DNA of 64,000 nt, from assembly GCA_902506565.1 (NCBI GenBank), contig LR732703.1:684030-748029 (forward strand), given 5' to 3'. Positions 11,333 to 20,502 of the stretch are shown piece after piece. The notes under the pieces were generated by a model. That model did not search any database and had not been told where the DNA came from. It saw only the letters and a list, made by a program, of their open reading frames with translations. A program made the position numbers and the translations under genes. Positions within the stretch are counted from its first letter, which is position 1; every line of letters starts with the position of its first letter. This stretch comes from Burkholderiales bacterium 8X. Its GTDB lineage: Bacteria; Pseudomonadota; Gammaproteobacteria; Burkholderiales; Burkholderiaceae_C.

Positions 11333-12309
11333 TGGGGCTCCATTCCGGCGGCGGCCATGGCATCGCGGTAGGCCTGGATCTGCGCCTTCTGGAACGCGGC
11401 GAGCGGCGCCGGACCCATGAAGCTCGGATCGCTGCTGACCTCCGACGCATATTTCTTGAACGCCTCCGACTGGGTTGCTTTCTCCAGCAACGAGGCCAGC
11501 TTGTCCTTGACGCGTGCGGGCGTGTTGGCGGGTGCGAAGAGCCCGGCCCACGACAGGAGCGCGGTACCGCCATAGCCCTTCTCCTGCGTGGTCGGCACGC
11601 CGGGCAGCAGCGGCAGGCGCTCTTCGCTCAGCACCGCGAGCGGACGCAGCTTGCCGGCGGTAATCAGCGGCAGCACGGTGGACAGGTCGGCAATGGTGAA
11701 GCCGACCTGGCCGCCGACGGTGTCCTGCACCGCCGGCGGCGTGCCCTTGTAGGGAATCACGTTCACCCCGATGCCTGCGCCACGGGCGAAGAGTGCGGTC
11801 GCCATCTGGAAGCCGGTGCTGCCGGCCGCGGCGCTGAGCAACTTGGGATCGCGCTTGCCGGCCGCGACCAGCTGCTCGATCGTGGCGTGGGGCGAAGTCG
11901 CCGGCACCGCCAGCACCCATCGGGCGCGAATGGCGAGGCCGATCGGCGCGAAATCGCCGACCGGGTCGTAGCCGGGGCTCTTCAGGGTCGGGACGTTCGC
12001 CGCCATCGCCGCGTTCGATGCGAAGAAGAGCGTGTAGCCGTCGGCCGGCGCGGACAGCACCGCCTGCGCGCCGATCGCGTTGTTGCCGCCCGGCTTGTTG
12101 TCGATCACGAAGGGCTGCCCGGTGAGCTGGGTCATCTCCTTGGCGAGAACCCGCAGCGCCACGTCGGAGCCGTTGCCGGGCGGCACGGGCGCGACGATGC
12201 GAACGGCGCGGGTCGGAAAGTCGTCCTGCGCCAGCACGCCCGAGGAGAGGAGGGTGGCGGATGCGAGCACGCCGAGCGTTGCCAGGAGGCGCCTTCGATC
12301 GATGGGCAT
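11329..12309 (-). CDS. TctC/Bug-family periplasmic solute-binding protein
   Basis: A 326-residue periplasmic carboxylate-type binding protein. The N-terminus is a signal peptide (basic 'PIDRRRLL', hydrophobic core, cleavage near 'VLAQ-DD'). Bug-fold motifs are 'VRIVAPVPPGNGSDVALR', 'VIDNKPGGNNAIGAQAV' and 'GVPTTQEKGYGG'. No TctA/TctB membrane partners are encoded nearby, as is usual for orphan Bug genes in Burkholderiales, so it may be a sensor or may share a distant transporter. It leads the operon TctC-PanE-LldD, with a GntR-type dyad 75-96 bp upstream of its ATG. Confidence 0.9.
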   Translation of the reverse strand: MPIDRRRLLATLGVLASATLLSSGVLAQDDFPTRAVRIVAPVPPGNGSDVALRVLAKEMTQLTGQPFVIDNKPGGNNAIGAQAVLSAPADGYTLFFASNAAMAANVPTLKSPGYDPVGDFAPIGLAIRARWVLAVPATSPHATIEQLVAAGKRDPKLLSAAAGSTGFQMATALFARGAGIGVNVIPYKGTPPAVQDTVGGQVGFTIADLSTVLPLITAGKLRPLAVLSEERLPLLPGVPTTQEKGYGGTALLSWAGLFAPANTPARVKDKLASLLEKATQSEAFKKYASEVSSDPSFMGPAPLAAFQKAQIQAYRDAMAAAGMEPQ

Positions 12310-12383
12310 GGGTCTTCTTTCGCTTGTCTCTGAATCTCGGGGGGACTCGGCCAGGTCGGGTATTCCCGATCGTGGCGAGTGTA

Positions 12384-12405
12384 AACGTTCGGACGTCCGC
12401 ATGTT
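12384..12405. promoter_or_regulatory. Putative GntR operator 1 (22-bp dyad)
   Basis: The site has dyad symmetry of the form AAC-N3-CG-N-ACGT-N-CG-N3-GTT. The whole 25-bp core, including flanks, is repeated at 18313-18337 with only two T/C differences. It lies between the divergent TctC (start 12309) and GMC oxidoreductase (start 12499) genes. Symmetry and duplication are seen directly; binding by the GntR protein encoded at 18439 is inferred. Confidence 0.72.
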
Positions 12406-12498
12406 AATCTCCACCGGCTCGAATTCGCGGCCCTTGCACGGCATCGATGCGGGCAAGAACAGTCGGTCCTTCAAAGCAAAGCGGTTCTGCATTCATCC

Positions 12499-14118
12499 AT
12501 GGAAAACCATGTGGGCACGTTCGACTACATCGTGGTGGGCGCGGGCTCGGCGGGCTGCGTACTGGCGGCTCGGCTTTCCGAATCGGGTCGCCATCGGGTG
12601 CTGTTGCTCGAAGCGGGACGGCATGACGACTGGCACTGGCTGCGCTATCCGGCCGGCGTGGCGTTCGCATTGCTCGAAGAGCGGGCCGTCCGGCCGCACC
12701 AGACCGAACCGGTGCAGGCGCTAGCCGGGCGGCGGCTCTCCTGGCCGCGGGGCCGGGTGGTGGGCGGCACCGGCCGTATCAACGGCATGGTCTGGGTACA
12801 GGGCGATCCGCAGGAATACGACGCCTGGGCAGCCGAGGGCAACCCGGGCTGGGGTTGGCGCGACGTCGAGCCTTGCTTTCGAGCGCTCGAGAACTACGGC
12901 AGCGGATCCGATTCGGTCCGCGGGCGTGCGGGGCCGATGCACGTCACCCGCTACGGGCCCCGCGATCCGCTGTCGGACGCGTTCTGCGGTGCTTGCATCG
13001 AGGCCGGCATTCCTGCCAATCCGGACTACAACGGCGCGTGCTACGAAGGCGTCGGCTACTTGCAACTCAACACCCGCAAGGGTCGGCGCTGGAGCAGCTA
13101 CGAGGGTTACCTCGCGCCGGCTCGGCGTCGGCCCAACCTCGTCATCCACCAGCAGGCTGCCGCCAGCCGCATCGTGTTCGATGGCGATCGCGCCGTCGGC
13201 ATCGACTACCTGCACGAAGGCCGGCCGGTCAGCGCCCGCTGCGAAGCCGAGATCGTGCTGTGCGCCGGCGCCCTGCAGTCGCCGCAGCTCTTGGAGCTAT
13301 CGGGCATCGGTCAGCCGGAGCGGCTCGCGTCGCTCGGCATTCCGCTCAAGGCCGAGTCGCGCGGTGTCGGCGAGAACCTTCGGGATCACCTGCAGGTGCG
13401 CATCGCGGCCCGGGCTCGCGGCGTGACCACGCTCAACGACCTCATGTGGAGCACGCGCCGAAAGGTCGGCGAAGTCGCCCGGTATGCGCTGACCGGCGGC
13501 GGCCTGCTGTCTTCCGCCTCGTGTACCGCGCAGGCACTGGCTCGGACGGCGGGTGCCGAACGGCCGGACGTCAAGCTGCAGCTTTTTCATCTGAGCGGCA
13601 CCGAGGCGAGGGACGCGAGCCGCTTCATGCTGGACCAGGGCAGCGGATTCACCATCGGCATGCTGCAGCTCAGGCCGCAATCGACCGGCAGCGTGCACCT
13701 GGGCTCGACCGACCCGGCGCAGGCACCGACGATCGAGGCCGGCTACCTGGCGACGGAAACCGACCGCGCCTCGGCACTGGCCGCCTTCCGATTGACCCGC
13801 AAGGTGCTGGCGCAACCCGCGTTCGCGCCCTACATGGCCGGCGAGATCGGCGGCAGCGTCGATGCCCAAAGCGACGAAGAAATCCTGGACTACATCCGCC
13901 AGACCGCGGCCACCTCGTACCACCCGGTCGGCAGCTGCCGCATGGGCTCGGACCCGCTCGCGGTGGTCGACCCGCAGTTGCGGGTGCATGGCGTTCGGGG
14001 CCTGCGTGTCGCCGATGCATCGGTCATGCCGACGATGGCCTCGTCCAACCCCCACGCGCCCACGGTGATGATCGCCGAGCGCGCGGCCGGCTTCATTCTC
14101 GAAGCGGCCACCCCCTGA
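12499..14118 (+). CDS. GMC-family FAD-dependent oxidoreductase (choline/alcohol dehydrogenase type)
   Basis: A 539-residue flavoprotein oxidising an alcohol to an aldehyde or ketone. An N-terminal FAD-binding motif 'VVGAGSAGCVLAARL' (residues 12-26) is followed by 'LEAG', the GMC signature around 'WPRGRVVGGTGRINGMVW', and the C-terminal catalytic segment 'YHPVGSCRMG' (His about 475) with 'NPHAPTVMIAE' about 40 residues later. The substrate is not deducible; relatives include choline, polyethylene-glycol and aliphatic-alcohol dehydrogenases. No strong ribosome site is visible before ATG 12499. It is followed 25 bp later by a TctC gene and diverges from the TctC-PanE-LldD operon across operator 1. 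Confidence 0.9.
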   Translation: MENHVGTFDYIVVGAGSAGCVLAARLSESGRHRVLLLEAGRHDDWHWLRYPAGVAFALLEERAVRPHQTEPVQALAGRRLSWPRGRVVGGTGRINGMVWVQGDPQEYDAWAAEGNPGWGWRDVEPCFRALENYGSGSDSVRGRAGPMHVTRYGPRDPLSDAFCGACIEAGIPANPDYNGACYEGVGYLQLNTRKGRRWSSYEGYLAPARRRPNLVIHQQAAASRIVFDGDRAVGIDYLHEGRPVSARCEAEIVLCAGALQSPQLLELSGIGQPERLASLGIPLKAESRGVGENLRDHLQVRIAARARGVTTLNDLMWSTRRKVGEVARYALTGGGLLSSASCTAQALARTAGAERPDVKLQLFHLSGTEARDASRFMLDQGSGFTIGMLQLRPQSTGSVHLGSTDPAQAPTIEAGYLATETDRASALAAFRLTRKVLAQPAFAPYMAGEIGGSVDAQSDEEILDYIRQTAATSYHPVGSCRMGSDPLAVVDPQLRVHGVRGLRVADASVMPTMASSNPHAPTVMIAERAAGFILEAATP

Positions 14119-14143
14119 TTTTTTCAACCTGGAGACAAACAAG

Positions 14144-15166
14144 ATGACCACGAGCAGAAGAGACTTCATCCGCGCGAGCGCGGCGGCAACCGCGACGGCC
14201 GGCTTCGCCAACCTCGGCATGGTCGGCAGCGCCTTCGCGCAGGGCAGCGCGGCGCCGGCACCGCTCGCACAGCTGCGCATCCTGTGCGGCTTTCCGCCGG
14301 GGGACACCATGGACATGGTGACCCGCCACTATGCAGAAAAGCTGCGCGGCACCTACGCCAACGTGGTGCTGGTCGAGAACAAGCCCGGCGCCGGCGGCCG
14401 CATCGCGGTCGATGCGCTCAAGAGCGCGCCGAAGGACGGCTCGACGCTGCTCTTCACGCCGTCGGCCATGCTGATCGTCTATCCGCACGTGTTCCAGAAA
14501 CTGAGCTACGACCCGCTCAAGGACACGGTGCCGGTCTCGCGCATTTCCGACATCGTCTATTCCCTCTCGGTCGGTCCGATGGTGCCCGCGTCGGTGCAGA
14601 ACGTGACCCAGTTCCTCGAGTGGTGCCGGGCCAACCCGAAGCTCGCCAGCTACGGCATCAGCGCGCCCGGCGCACCGTTCCACCTGATCGCGGAGAGCCT
14701 TTCGAAGAGCACCAACACGCCGATGACCGCAGTGGCCTACAAGGGTGGCACGGCCGCCGCGCAGGACGTGATCGCGGGCCAGATCCCGGCCACCTTCTCG
14801 ACCCCTTCGACCGTGATCGAGCACTACAAGAAAGGCACGGTCCGCATCCTGGCCGTGAGCAGCCCGACCCGTTGGCCGCACCTCCCCAATGTGCCGACCT
14901 TCACGGAGCAGGGCTATCCGAACGCGGGCGATCTCGACTGGTTCGGCGTGTTCGCGCCGGAGGGCACGCCGCCCGCGATCCTCGCCCAGGCCAATGCGGC
15001 GATCCGCAAGGCCGGAGAGTCGCCCGAGGTGATCAACGGCGCCAAGGCGATCAGCCTAGTCGCCGCCACCTCGCCCTCGGTCGAGGAATTCACCCGGCAA
15101 TTCAAGGTCGACTACGACCGCTGGGGTGCGGTGGTGAAGTCGATCAACTTCCCGAAGATGGAGTGA
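14144..15166 (+). CDS. TctC/Bug-family solute-binding protein with Tat-type signal
   Basis: A 340-residue periplasmic binding protein. Its leader carries a twin-arginine motif ('TSRRDFIRA', residues 3-11) and a hydrophobic stretch ending near 'AFAQ-GS', so Tat export is likely rather than Sec. Bug motifs are 'LRILCGFPPGDTMDMVTRHYA', 'LVENKPGAGGRIAVDAL' and 'NVPTFTEQGYPN'. It is paired with the upstream GMC oxidoreductase, suggesting it binds that enzyme's substrate or product. It converges on the aldehyde dehydrogenase gene, with only 3 bp between the stops and no terminator hairpin visible there. Confidence 0.9.
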   Translation: MTTSRRDFIRASAAATATAGFANLGMVGSAFAQGSAAPAPLAQLRILCGFPPGDTMDMVTRHYAEKLRGTYANVVLVENKPGAGGRIAVDALKSAPKDGSTLLFTPSAMLIVYPHVFQKLSYDPLKDTVPVSRISDIVYSLSVGPMVPASVQNVTQFLEWCRANPKLASYGISAPGAPFHLIAESLSKSTNTPMTAVAYKGGTAAAQDVIAGQIPATFSTPSTVIEHYKKGTVRILAVSSPTRWPHLPNVPTFTEQGYPNAGDLDWFGVFAPEGTPPAILAQANAAIRKAGESPEVINGAKAISLVAATSPSVEEFTRQFKVDYDRWGAVVKSINFPKME

Positions 15167-15169
15167 CGA

Positions 15170-16594
15170 CTAGAGCGTCACGATCACGGTCTTGGTCTGC
15201 GTGTAGTGCGCAAGGGCTTCGCGGCCCTTCTCGCGACCGATGCCGCTCTGCTTGTAGCCGCCGAAGGTCGTCTCGACGCCGCCCGACGGGTACTCGTTGA
15301 CGTAGACCTGGCCGGCCTGGAGCCGTCCTGCCACCCGGTGCGCGCGCGAGAGGTTCTGGGTCCAAAGCCCCGCGGCGAGACCGTAATTGGTGTCGTTCGC
15401 CATGCGGATCGCATCGGCCTCGTCGTCGAACGCGATCACGGCGCAGACCGGCCCGAAGATCTCCTCGCGCATCGCTCGGGCGTCTTCGGTGAGCCCGGCG
15501 AAGATCGTCGGTTGCACGAAGAACCCGCGATCGCCGTGGACCTTGCCGCCGGTGACAAATTCCGCGCCCTCGGAGCGGGCGATCTCGAAGTACTCCTGAA
15601 TCTTCTTGAATTGCGCTGCCGTGATGATCGGGCCGACCTGGCAGTCCTCCCCGGCCCCGACCTTGAGCTTGGCGGCCTCGGCGCGCAGCATCGGCAGGAA
15701 GCGTTCGAGCGCCGAGCGCTCGACCAGGATGCGGGTGCCGGCAATGCAGGCCTGCCCCGCATTCACCGTGAAGCCGCGCACCGCACCGCGCGCCGCGGCT
15801 TCGAGGTCGGCATCGGCGAACACGATGTCGGGCGACTTGCCGCCGAGCTCCAGCGTCACGGGAATCACCCGGTCGGCCGCTCGCATCCCGATCTCCTTGC
15901 CGGCGCGCAGCGACCCGGTGAAGGCGATCTTGGCGATGATCGGATGCACCACCAGCGCGGCGCCGACTTCGGTGCCGGTGCCGGTGACCACGTTGAAGGC
16001 GCCCGCCGGAAAGCCTGCGGCCGCGATGATTTCGGCAAGCCGCAAGGTCGAGACCGAGGTGAATTCGGATGGCTTCGCAACCACCGTGTTGCCGGTCGCG
16101 AGCGCCGGCGCCGCGGCGCGCGCGGCCTGGTTGATCGGCGCGTTCCAGGGCGTGATGGCGCCAATCACGCCGAACGGTTCCTTGCGGGTGTAGCAGAGCT
16201 TGCCGGGGCCGAGGTCGATGGTCTCGCCTTCGACCGCGGGTGCGAGTCCGCCGTAGAACTCGAAGTACTGGGCGGCGATCTCGATGTCGATCTTCGCCTG
16301 GTTGAGCGGCTTGCCCATCTCGATCTGCTCGACGCGCGCGAGGTCGTCCGCCTGCGCCCTGATGGCATGCGCCACCGACACCAGCATGCGGCCGCGGTCG
16401 AGTGCCTTGATGTCGCGCCAGGTGGCCAGGGCCGTCTCCGCGGCGCGGCAGGCCGCATCCACGTCGGCTGCGTTGCCGCGCGCGATCCGGAACGAGGGCT
16501 CGCCGGTGCGGGGGTCGATTTCGTCGAGGTACTCGCCGCCGGAGGGTGGCGTGCTGACGCCGCCGATGTGATGGTCCCAACGCTTGTCGTTCAT
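15170..16594 (-). CDS. NAD(P)-dependent aldehyde dehydrogenase
   Basis: A 474-residue ALDH-superfamily enzyme oxidising an aldehyde to the acid. Landmarks are 'ITPWNAPINQAARAAAPALA', 'AKPSEFTSVSTLRLAEII', the general-base motif 'LELGGKSPDIVFADADL' (about residue 250) and the nucleophile motif 'NAGQACIAGTR', where the catalytic cysteine is flanked by Ala and Ile. It ends with 'FGGYKQSGIGREKG'. It lies 54 bp downstream of the second GMC gene and is probably co-transcribed with it, giving a two-step alcohol-to-acid oxidation. The substrate is not readable from the sequence. Confidence 0.93.
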   Translation of the reverse strand: MNDKRWDHHIGGVSTPPSGGEYLDEIDPRTGEPSFRIARGNAADVDAACRAAETALATWRDIKALDRGRMLVSVAHAIRAQADDLARVEQIEMGKPLNQAKIDIEIAAQYFEFYGGLAPAVEGETIDLGPGKLCYTRKEPFGVIGAITPWNAPINQAARAAAPALATGNTVVAKPSEFTSVSTLRLAEIIAAAGFPAGAFNVVTGTGTEVGAALVVHPIIAKIAFTGSLRAGKEIGMRAADRVIPVTLELGGKSPDIVFADADLEAAARGAVRGFTVNAGQACIAGTRILVERSALERFLPMLRAEAAKLKVGAGEDCQVGPIITAAQFKKIQEYFEIARSEGAEFVTGGKVHGDRGFFVQPTIFAGLTEDARAMREEIFGPVCAVIAFDDEADAIRMANDTNYGLAAGLWTQNLSRAHRVAGRLQAGQVYVNEYPSGGVETTFGGYKQSGIGREKGREALAHYTQTKTVIVTL

Positions 16595-16648
16595 GGCCTT
16601 GTTTGTTTCGCTGATGGTTGATCGGGTTGGCCGGAGCCGGCCGGCTTG

Positions 16649-18247
16649 TCAGGCGACCAGGGCCGCCGCTTTCTCGGCCACCACGCAGGTCACCGCGTTG
16701 GTGTTGGCCGAGACGATGTTCGGAAGGATCGAGGCGTCCGCGACGCGGACGTTGTCCAGCCCGTGGACCCGCAGCCGTGCATCGACCACCGCATCGGCAT
16801 CCAGCCCCATGCGGCAGCTGCCGGCCCAGTGGTGCATCGATTGCGCCGTGCGCCGCACGTAGTCGAGGATCTGCTCGTCGGTCTGCGCCGCATCGCCCGG
16901 GGCCAGTTCGGAGCGGATGCGGCCGGCCAGCGGCGCGTGTTCGAAGATGCGCCGCACCTGGCGCACCGAGCGCACCGCGACGGCCTGGTCGTTCGGCGTC
17001 GACAGGTAGTTGGCCTGGATCCGCGGCGGCGCGAGCGGGTCGGCGCCGCTCGGCAGGATCTGTCCGCGAGAGGTCGGCCGGAGGTTGCAGACCGATGCGG
17101 TCACTTCCGGCTTGCTGCCGATCGCCATCGTGCCGTTCGGGTTGAAGACCCAGCTCACCGGCCGGAAGCAGATCTGCAGATCGGGCCGTGCCCTGTCTTC
17201 GCTGCTCTTGACGAACGCACAGGCCTGCGAAGCGCCGGTGGTGAGCGGGCCCTGGCGCGTCGCCAGGTAGCGCGCACCGTGCCAGAAGGCGCGCGCACCG
17301 CGCAGCTCCGCGTTGAGCGATGCATCCGGATCGCTCTGGAAGGTATGGTGGATGTAGAGGTGATCCTGCAGGTTGCGGCCGACGCCGGGCAGGTCGTGCA
17401 GCACCGGGATGCCGGCGGCGCGCAAGGTGGCACCGGCTCCCACGCCCGAGTTCATCAAGAGGTGCGGAGAGCCGAAGGCGCCCGCCGACAGGAAGACCTC
17501 GGCGTTGCACGAAATCGTCCGGCGCCTGCCGTCCTCGACCACCTCGATGCCGGTGGCACGGCGCCCATCGAGCACCAGCCGCGAGACCTGCGCGCCGGTC
17601 AGCACCGTGAGGTTCGGCCGCGCTTCCACGGGGTAGAGAAAGGCGCGATCGGAGCTGTGACGCACGCCATTGCGGATGTTGAACTGGATCCAGCCGACGC
17701 CCTCGGCGCTGGTGCAATTGAAGTCGTCGTTGAACGGGATGCCGCTCGCTTCTGCGGCGCGAACGAATTCGCGCGAGGCCGGATGAATGAAGCGCGCATC
17801 GGTGACCGACAGCTCGCCCTCGATGCCGCGGCTCGGCGAGCTGGCACCTTCGCGGCGTTCGATCTTGCGATAGAGCGGCTGCAGGTCCTGCCAGCCCCAG
17901 CCTTCGAGTCCCATGGCCTCCCACTCGTCGTAGTCCTGCGGCTGGGCCCGGAAGAAGGCCATGCCGTTGATCAGGCTCGAGCCGCCCAGGCCGCGACCAC
18001 GGGGCGCGTAGATTCGCCTGCCATGGAGGTCGGCTTCGGGCTCGGTGGAGAAGCCCCAGTTGAGCTTGCCCGGGAAGATCAGCTTCGAGACGCCAGCCGG
18101 CATGCCGACCCAGAAGTTGCGAGGCCTGGGTCCGGCTTCGACCAGCAGCACCGAACGCGAGGCATCTTCCGATAGCCGGTTCGCGAGCAGGCATCCTGCC
18201 GTCCCGGCGCCGACCACGATGAAGTCGTAGCTGTCGTTTGGCCGCAT
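16649..18247 (-). CDS. GMC-family FAD-dependent oxidoreductase (second copy)
   Basis: A 532-residue GMC enzyme with an N-terminal 'VVGAGTAGCLLANRL' FAD loop, 'APRGRGLGGSSLINGM', 'VGRNLQDHLYIH' and the C-terminal 'HHWAGSCRMG' catalytic histidine segment followed by 'NTNAVTCVVAEKAA'. The second catalytic position is Asn here, where the paralogue at 12499 has 'NPHAP' (Asn and His), so the two may differ in substrate. Together with the ALDH downstream it forms an operon diverging from the GntR gene, with operator 2 lying 67-88 bp upstream of its ATG. Confidence 0.92.
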   Translation of the reverse strand: MRPNDSYDFIVVGAGTAGCLLANRLSEDASRSVLLVEAGPRPRNFWVGMPAGVSKLIFPGKLNWGFSTEPEADLHGRRIYAPRGRGLGGSSLINGMAFFRAQPQDYDEWEAMGLEGWGWQDLQPLYRKIERREGASSPSRGIEGELSVTDARFIHPASREFVRAAEASGIPFNDDFNCTSAEGVGWIQFNIRNGVRHSSDRAFLYPVEARPNLTVLTGAQVSRLVLDGRRATGIEVVEDGRRRTISCNAEVFLSAGAFGSPHLLMNSGVGAGATLRAAGIPVLHDLPGVGRNLQDHLYIHHTFQSDPDASLNAELRGARAFWHGARYLATRQGPLTTGASQACAFVKSSEDRARPDLQICFRPVSWVFNPNGTMAIGSKPEVTASVCNLRPTSRGQILPSGADPLAPPRIQANYLSTPNDQAVAVRSVRQVRRIFEHAPLAGRIRSELAPGDAAQTDEQILDYVRRTAQSMHHWAGSCRMGLDADAVVDARLRVHGLDNVRVADASILPNIVSANTNAVTCVVAEKAAALVA

Positions 18248-18313
18248 GTGAAACTCGGTCTCCGTCTTCTTATTTCGTGATGTCGCGTGGACTCGAAGAT
18301 GGAGAATTCTTCA

Positions 18314-18335
18314 AACGTCCGGACGTTCGCATGTT
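18314..18335. promoter_or_regulatory. Putative GntR operator 2 (22-bp dyad)
   Basis: This is the second copy of the dyad found at 12384. It includes the perfect 14-bp palindrome AACGTCCGGACGTT at its left side and the same AAC...GTT outer arms. It lies between the divergent GMC oxidoreductase (start 18247) and GntR (start 18439) genes, which suggests autoregulation together with control of the enzyme operons. That the GntR protein binds it is inference. Confidence 0.72.
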
Positions 18336-18438
18336 AAATTGCCCGCAGATCATCTGTCAATTCCAAAGCCGCTCGATGACAGCACCTGGCGACCCCGAAG
18401 CGCATGCCCTGCGTCACCTTGGCCGTACGCCCTGAGCC

Positions 18439-19227
18439 ATGGCCAGCTATCCCCAGGATCTGAGCTCGGCTGCCGGCACCGCGCCCCGCTACCAGCAGTT
18501 GAGCGCCGTGCTGGCCCGCGAAATCGGCGAAGGCCGCTATGCGATCGGCAGCCTGCTGCCGCCCGAGCCGCAGCTGTGCCAGCGTTTCTCGGTTTCGCGT
18601 CACACGGTGCGCGAGGCGGTGCGGCAGCTGTGCGACCTGGGCCTCGTCAGTCGCCACCAGGGCATCGGCACGGTGGTGCGCGCAAGCCGCGGAGAGAAGC
18701 AATACACCGCCGCGCTCGCATCGCTCGGCGACCTGATGGCTTATGCGAAGGGCACCACGCTCAAGCTCCTGGGGTCGCGCTGGCTCCAGGCCGATGCGCA
18801 GCTCGCGGCGCAGCTGCGCTGCGAAGAGGGCGAGCGATGGCTCGAGTACAACACCTGCCGTTATCTCGGCGGCGGCGGCGAGCCGATCGTCCACCTGCGG
18901 ATCTTCGTGCGCCCGGAAGCCGAAGGCATGCGCGCCGAACTCGAAGGGGGCCAGGCCTGGGTGTTCGGCCTGATCGAGAAGTACGGCGGCGAGCGCATCC
19001 TCGAGGCGCAGCAGGTGATCAGCGCGCTCGCCATTCCGGCGGAAAGCGCCCGGGTGCTCGGCGTCAAGCCGCGCACGCCCGGACTGCTGGTGCGGCGCTT
19101 CTATCTCGGGCGCAACGGGCGGCTGCTTTCCGTTTCGCTGAACGTCCATCCGCAAGGGCGGGTCGAGTTCACCACCACCTGGCGGCTGGAGGATGCCGCC
19201 GGCGGCTCGGTGAGCGGCGCTGCGTGA
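18439..19227 (+). CDS. GntR-family (HutC/UTRA) transcriptional regulator
   Basis: A 262-residue regulator. The N-terminal winged helix (residues about 15-85) carries 'LLPPEPQLCQRFSVSRHTVREAVRQLCDLGLV' in two halves and 'HQGIGTVV', the standard GntR recognition region. The rest (about 100-250) fits the UTRA effector domain. It most likely represses the flanking oxidation operons until an effector binds. Evidence for the target is that both divergent promoter regions of the neighbouring operons carry near-identical dyads, one directly upstream of this gene. The effector is unknown. Confidence 0.9.
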   Translation: MASYPQDLSSAAGTAPRYQQLSAVLAREIGEGRYAIGSLLPPEPQLCQRFSVSRHTVREAVRQLCDLGLVSRHQGIGTVVRASRGEKQYTAALASLGDLMAYAKGTTLKLLGSRWLQADAQLAAQLRCEEGERWLEYNTCRYLGGGGEPIVHLRIFVRPEAEGMRAELEGGQAWVFGLIEKYGGERILEAQQVISALAIPAESARVLGVKPRTPGLLVRRFYLGRNGRLLSVSLNVHPQGRVEFTTTWRLEDAAGGSVSGAA

Positions 19228-19297
19228 ATCGAGCCGAGCCGGCGATCGAGGGGCGGGTCGAGCGTTCGCGCTGTCGTACGGAATCGAAGGCCGGCGA

Positions 19298-20080
19298 CTA
19301 GACCGTCGGAACCGTGCCGCCGTCGATCACATGCTCCGAGCCGGTGATCGCCGCCGCCCGCGGCGACACCAGGAAGGCGATCAGGTCGGCCACTTCGGCA
19401 GGTTGCGCCGGTCGGCCCAGCGGGATGCCGCCGAGCGACTGCATGATGATCTTCTTGCCGCCTTCATAGTCGGTGCCGGCCTGGCGGGCCAGGCGCTCTG
19501 CCAGTGCGACGGAAGCTTCGGTCTCGATCCATCCGGGCGATACCCGTACCACCCGCACCCCAAGCGGGGACACTTCTTTCGAAAGCGCCTTGCTGTAGGT
19601 GGACAAGGCGGCCTTGGCGGCCGCATAGGCGGTCGTCGAGTCCGGCAGCGGCAGCCGGCTCTGGATGGAGCTCACGTGGACGATCACGCCCGAGCCTTGC
19701 GCGAGCATCGACGGCAGCAGCGCACGGTCGAGCCGCACCGCCGGCATCAGGTTCTGGTTCAACTCTTCGAGCCACCGGGCATCGTCCAGCATCGCGAAAC
19801 CGCCACCCGGTGCGCTGGAGCCGCCGACCACGTCGACGAGGATGTCGATGCCACGCCAGCGCTCCAGCACGATGCTCGCCACCTCGGCGGCTCCGGCGGC
19901 GGTCGACAAGTCGGCAGCGACGTAGGCCACACCCGAAATCGGCCGGTCGGGCGTGGCGCGCGCGGTGGCCAGCACCTCTGCCCCAGCCGCATGCAGGCTT
20001 CGAACCACGGCTTCGCCGACGCCTCGGGTGCCACCGGTGACGAGGGCGCGTCGGCCCTTCAACTGGAGATCGAAGCTCAT
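19298..20080 (-). CDS. Short-chain dehydrogenase/reductase (SDR)
   Basis: A 260-residue classical SDR. The cofactor motif '[14 protein letters not shown]' is at residues 13-26. The catalytic Ser lies in '[10 protein letters not shown]' and the Tyr-x3-Lys in '[10 protein letters not shown]'. The C-terminus '[14 protein letters not shown]' is typical. Substrate and cofactor preference are not clear. Its ATG overlaps the stop of the upstream NTF2-like gene (ATGA), so the pair is translationally coupled. A LysR gene diverges from the pair, a common arrangement for its likely regulator. Confidence 0.9.
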   Translation of the reverse strand: MSFDLQLKGRRALVTGGTRGVGEAVVRSLHAAGAEVLATARATPDRPISGVAYVAADLSTAAGAAEVASIVLERWRGIDILVDVVGGSSAPGGGFAMLDDARWLEELNQNLMPAVRLDRALLPSMLAQGSGVIVHVSSIQSRLPLPDSTTAYAAAKAALSTYSKALSKEVSPLGVRVVRVSPGWIETEASVALAERLARQAGTDYEGGKKIIMQSLGGIPLGRPAQPAEVADLIAFLVSPRAAAITGSEHVIDGGTVPTV

Positions 20081-20403
20081 GCGGTGATCTCCAACGATGC
20101 GATCAGATCGCCCTCGAGTTCGAAACGATAGCGAAGGTCGACCGGGCTGCCGGGAAAGTCGCCACGGACGTGCGCCCGGACGACTTGCGAGCCGCGCTCT
20201 TGGTCCAGCGCGAAGGGCTCGGCCGTGTAGGCGTATCGGGCGGCCTCGGCTTTCCAGGCCCGGATGGCCTCATGCCCGATGTGTGCGATGCCTTCATCGT
20301 TGACGACGGCTCGCGGCGTGAAGCAGCGCGCGAGTGTCTTGGGGTCTTGTCGGTCTGCGGCGTAGTACGCGGCGATCGGCGCGGGAAGTGTCGGCTTGCT
20401 CAT
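20077..20403 (-). CDS. NTF2/SnoaL-like small protein
   Basis: A 108-residue cytoplasmic protein beginning '[18 protein letters not shown]', with '[27 protein letters not shown]' split across the usual SnoaL positions and ending in beta strands ('[17 protein letters not shown]'). It belongs to the cone-shaped NTF2 fold, which hosts many small-molecule isomerases and also proteins of no known activity. It is coupled to the downstream SDR by a 4-bp overlap. I chose ATG 20403 because a longer frame upstream would run into the divergent LysR gene. The exact function is unknown. Confidence 0.82.
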   Translation of the reverse strand: MSKPTLPAPIAAYYAADRQDPKTLARCFTPRAVVNDEGIAHIGHEAIRAWKAEAARYAYTAEPFALDQERGSQVVRAHVRGDFPGSPVDLRYRFELEGDLIASLEITA

Positions 20404-20502
20404 GGTCTGGGCTCCTGGTTGATCGAGAGCCGAGGATGCGCGCCTGGGATCGATTAGTGAATCTCCTAGAATCTTCAAGAGCCATGTAGCGAAAGATACA
20501 GA

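Noticed and set aside
12458-12485. Another copy of the GCAAAG-type operator near the GMC gene
   Set aside because: Only a direct repeat of CAAAGC is present, with no inverted partner arm.
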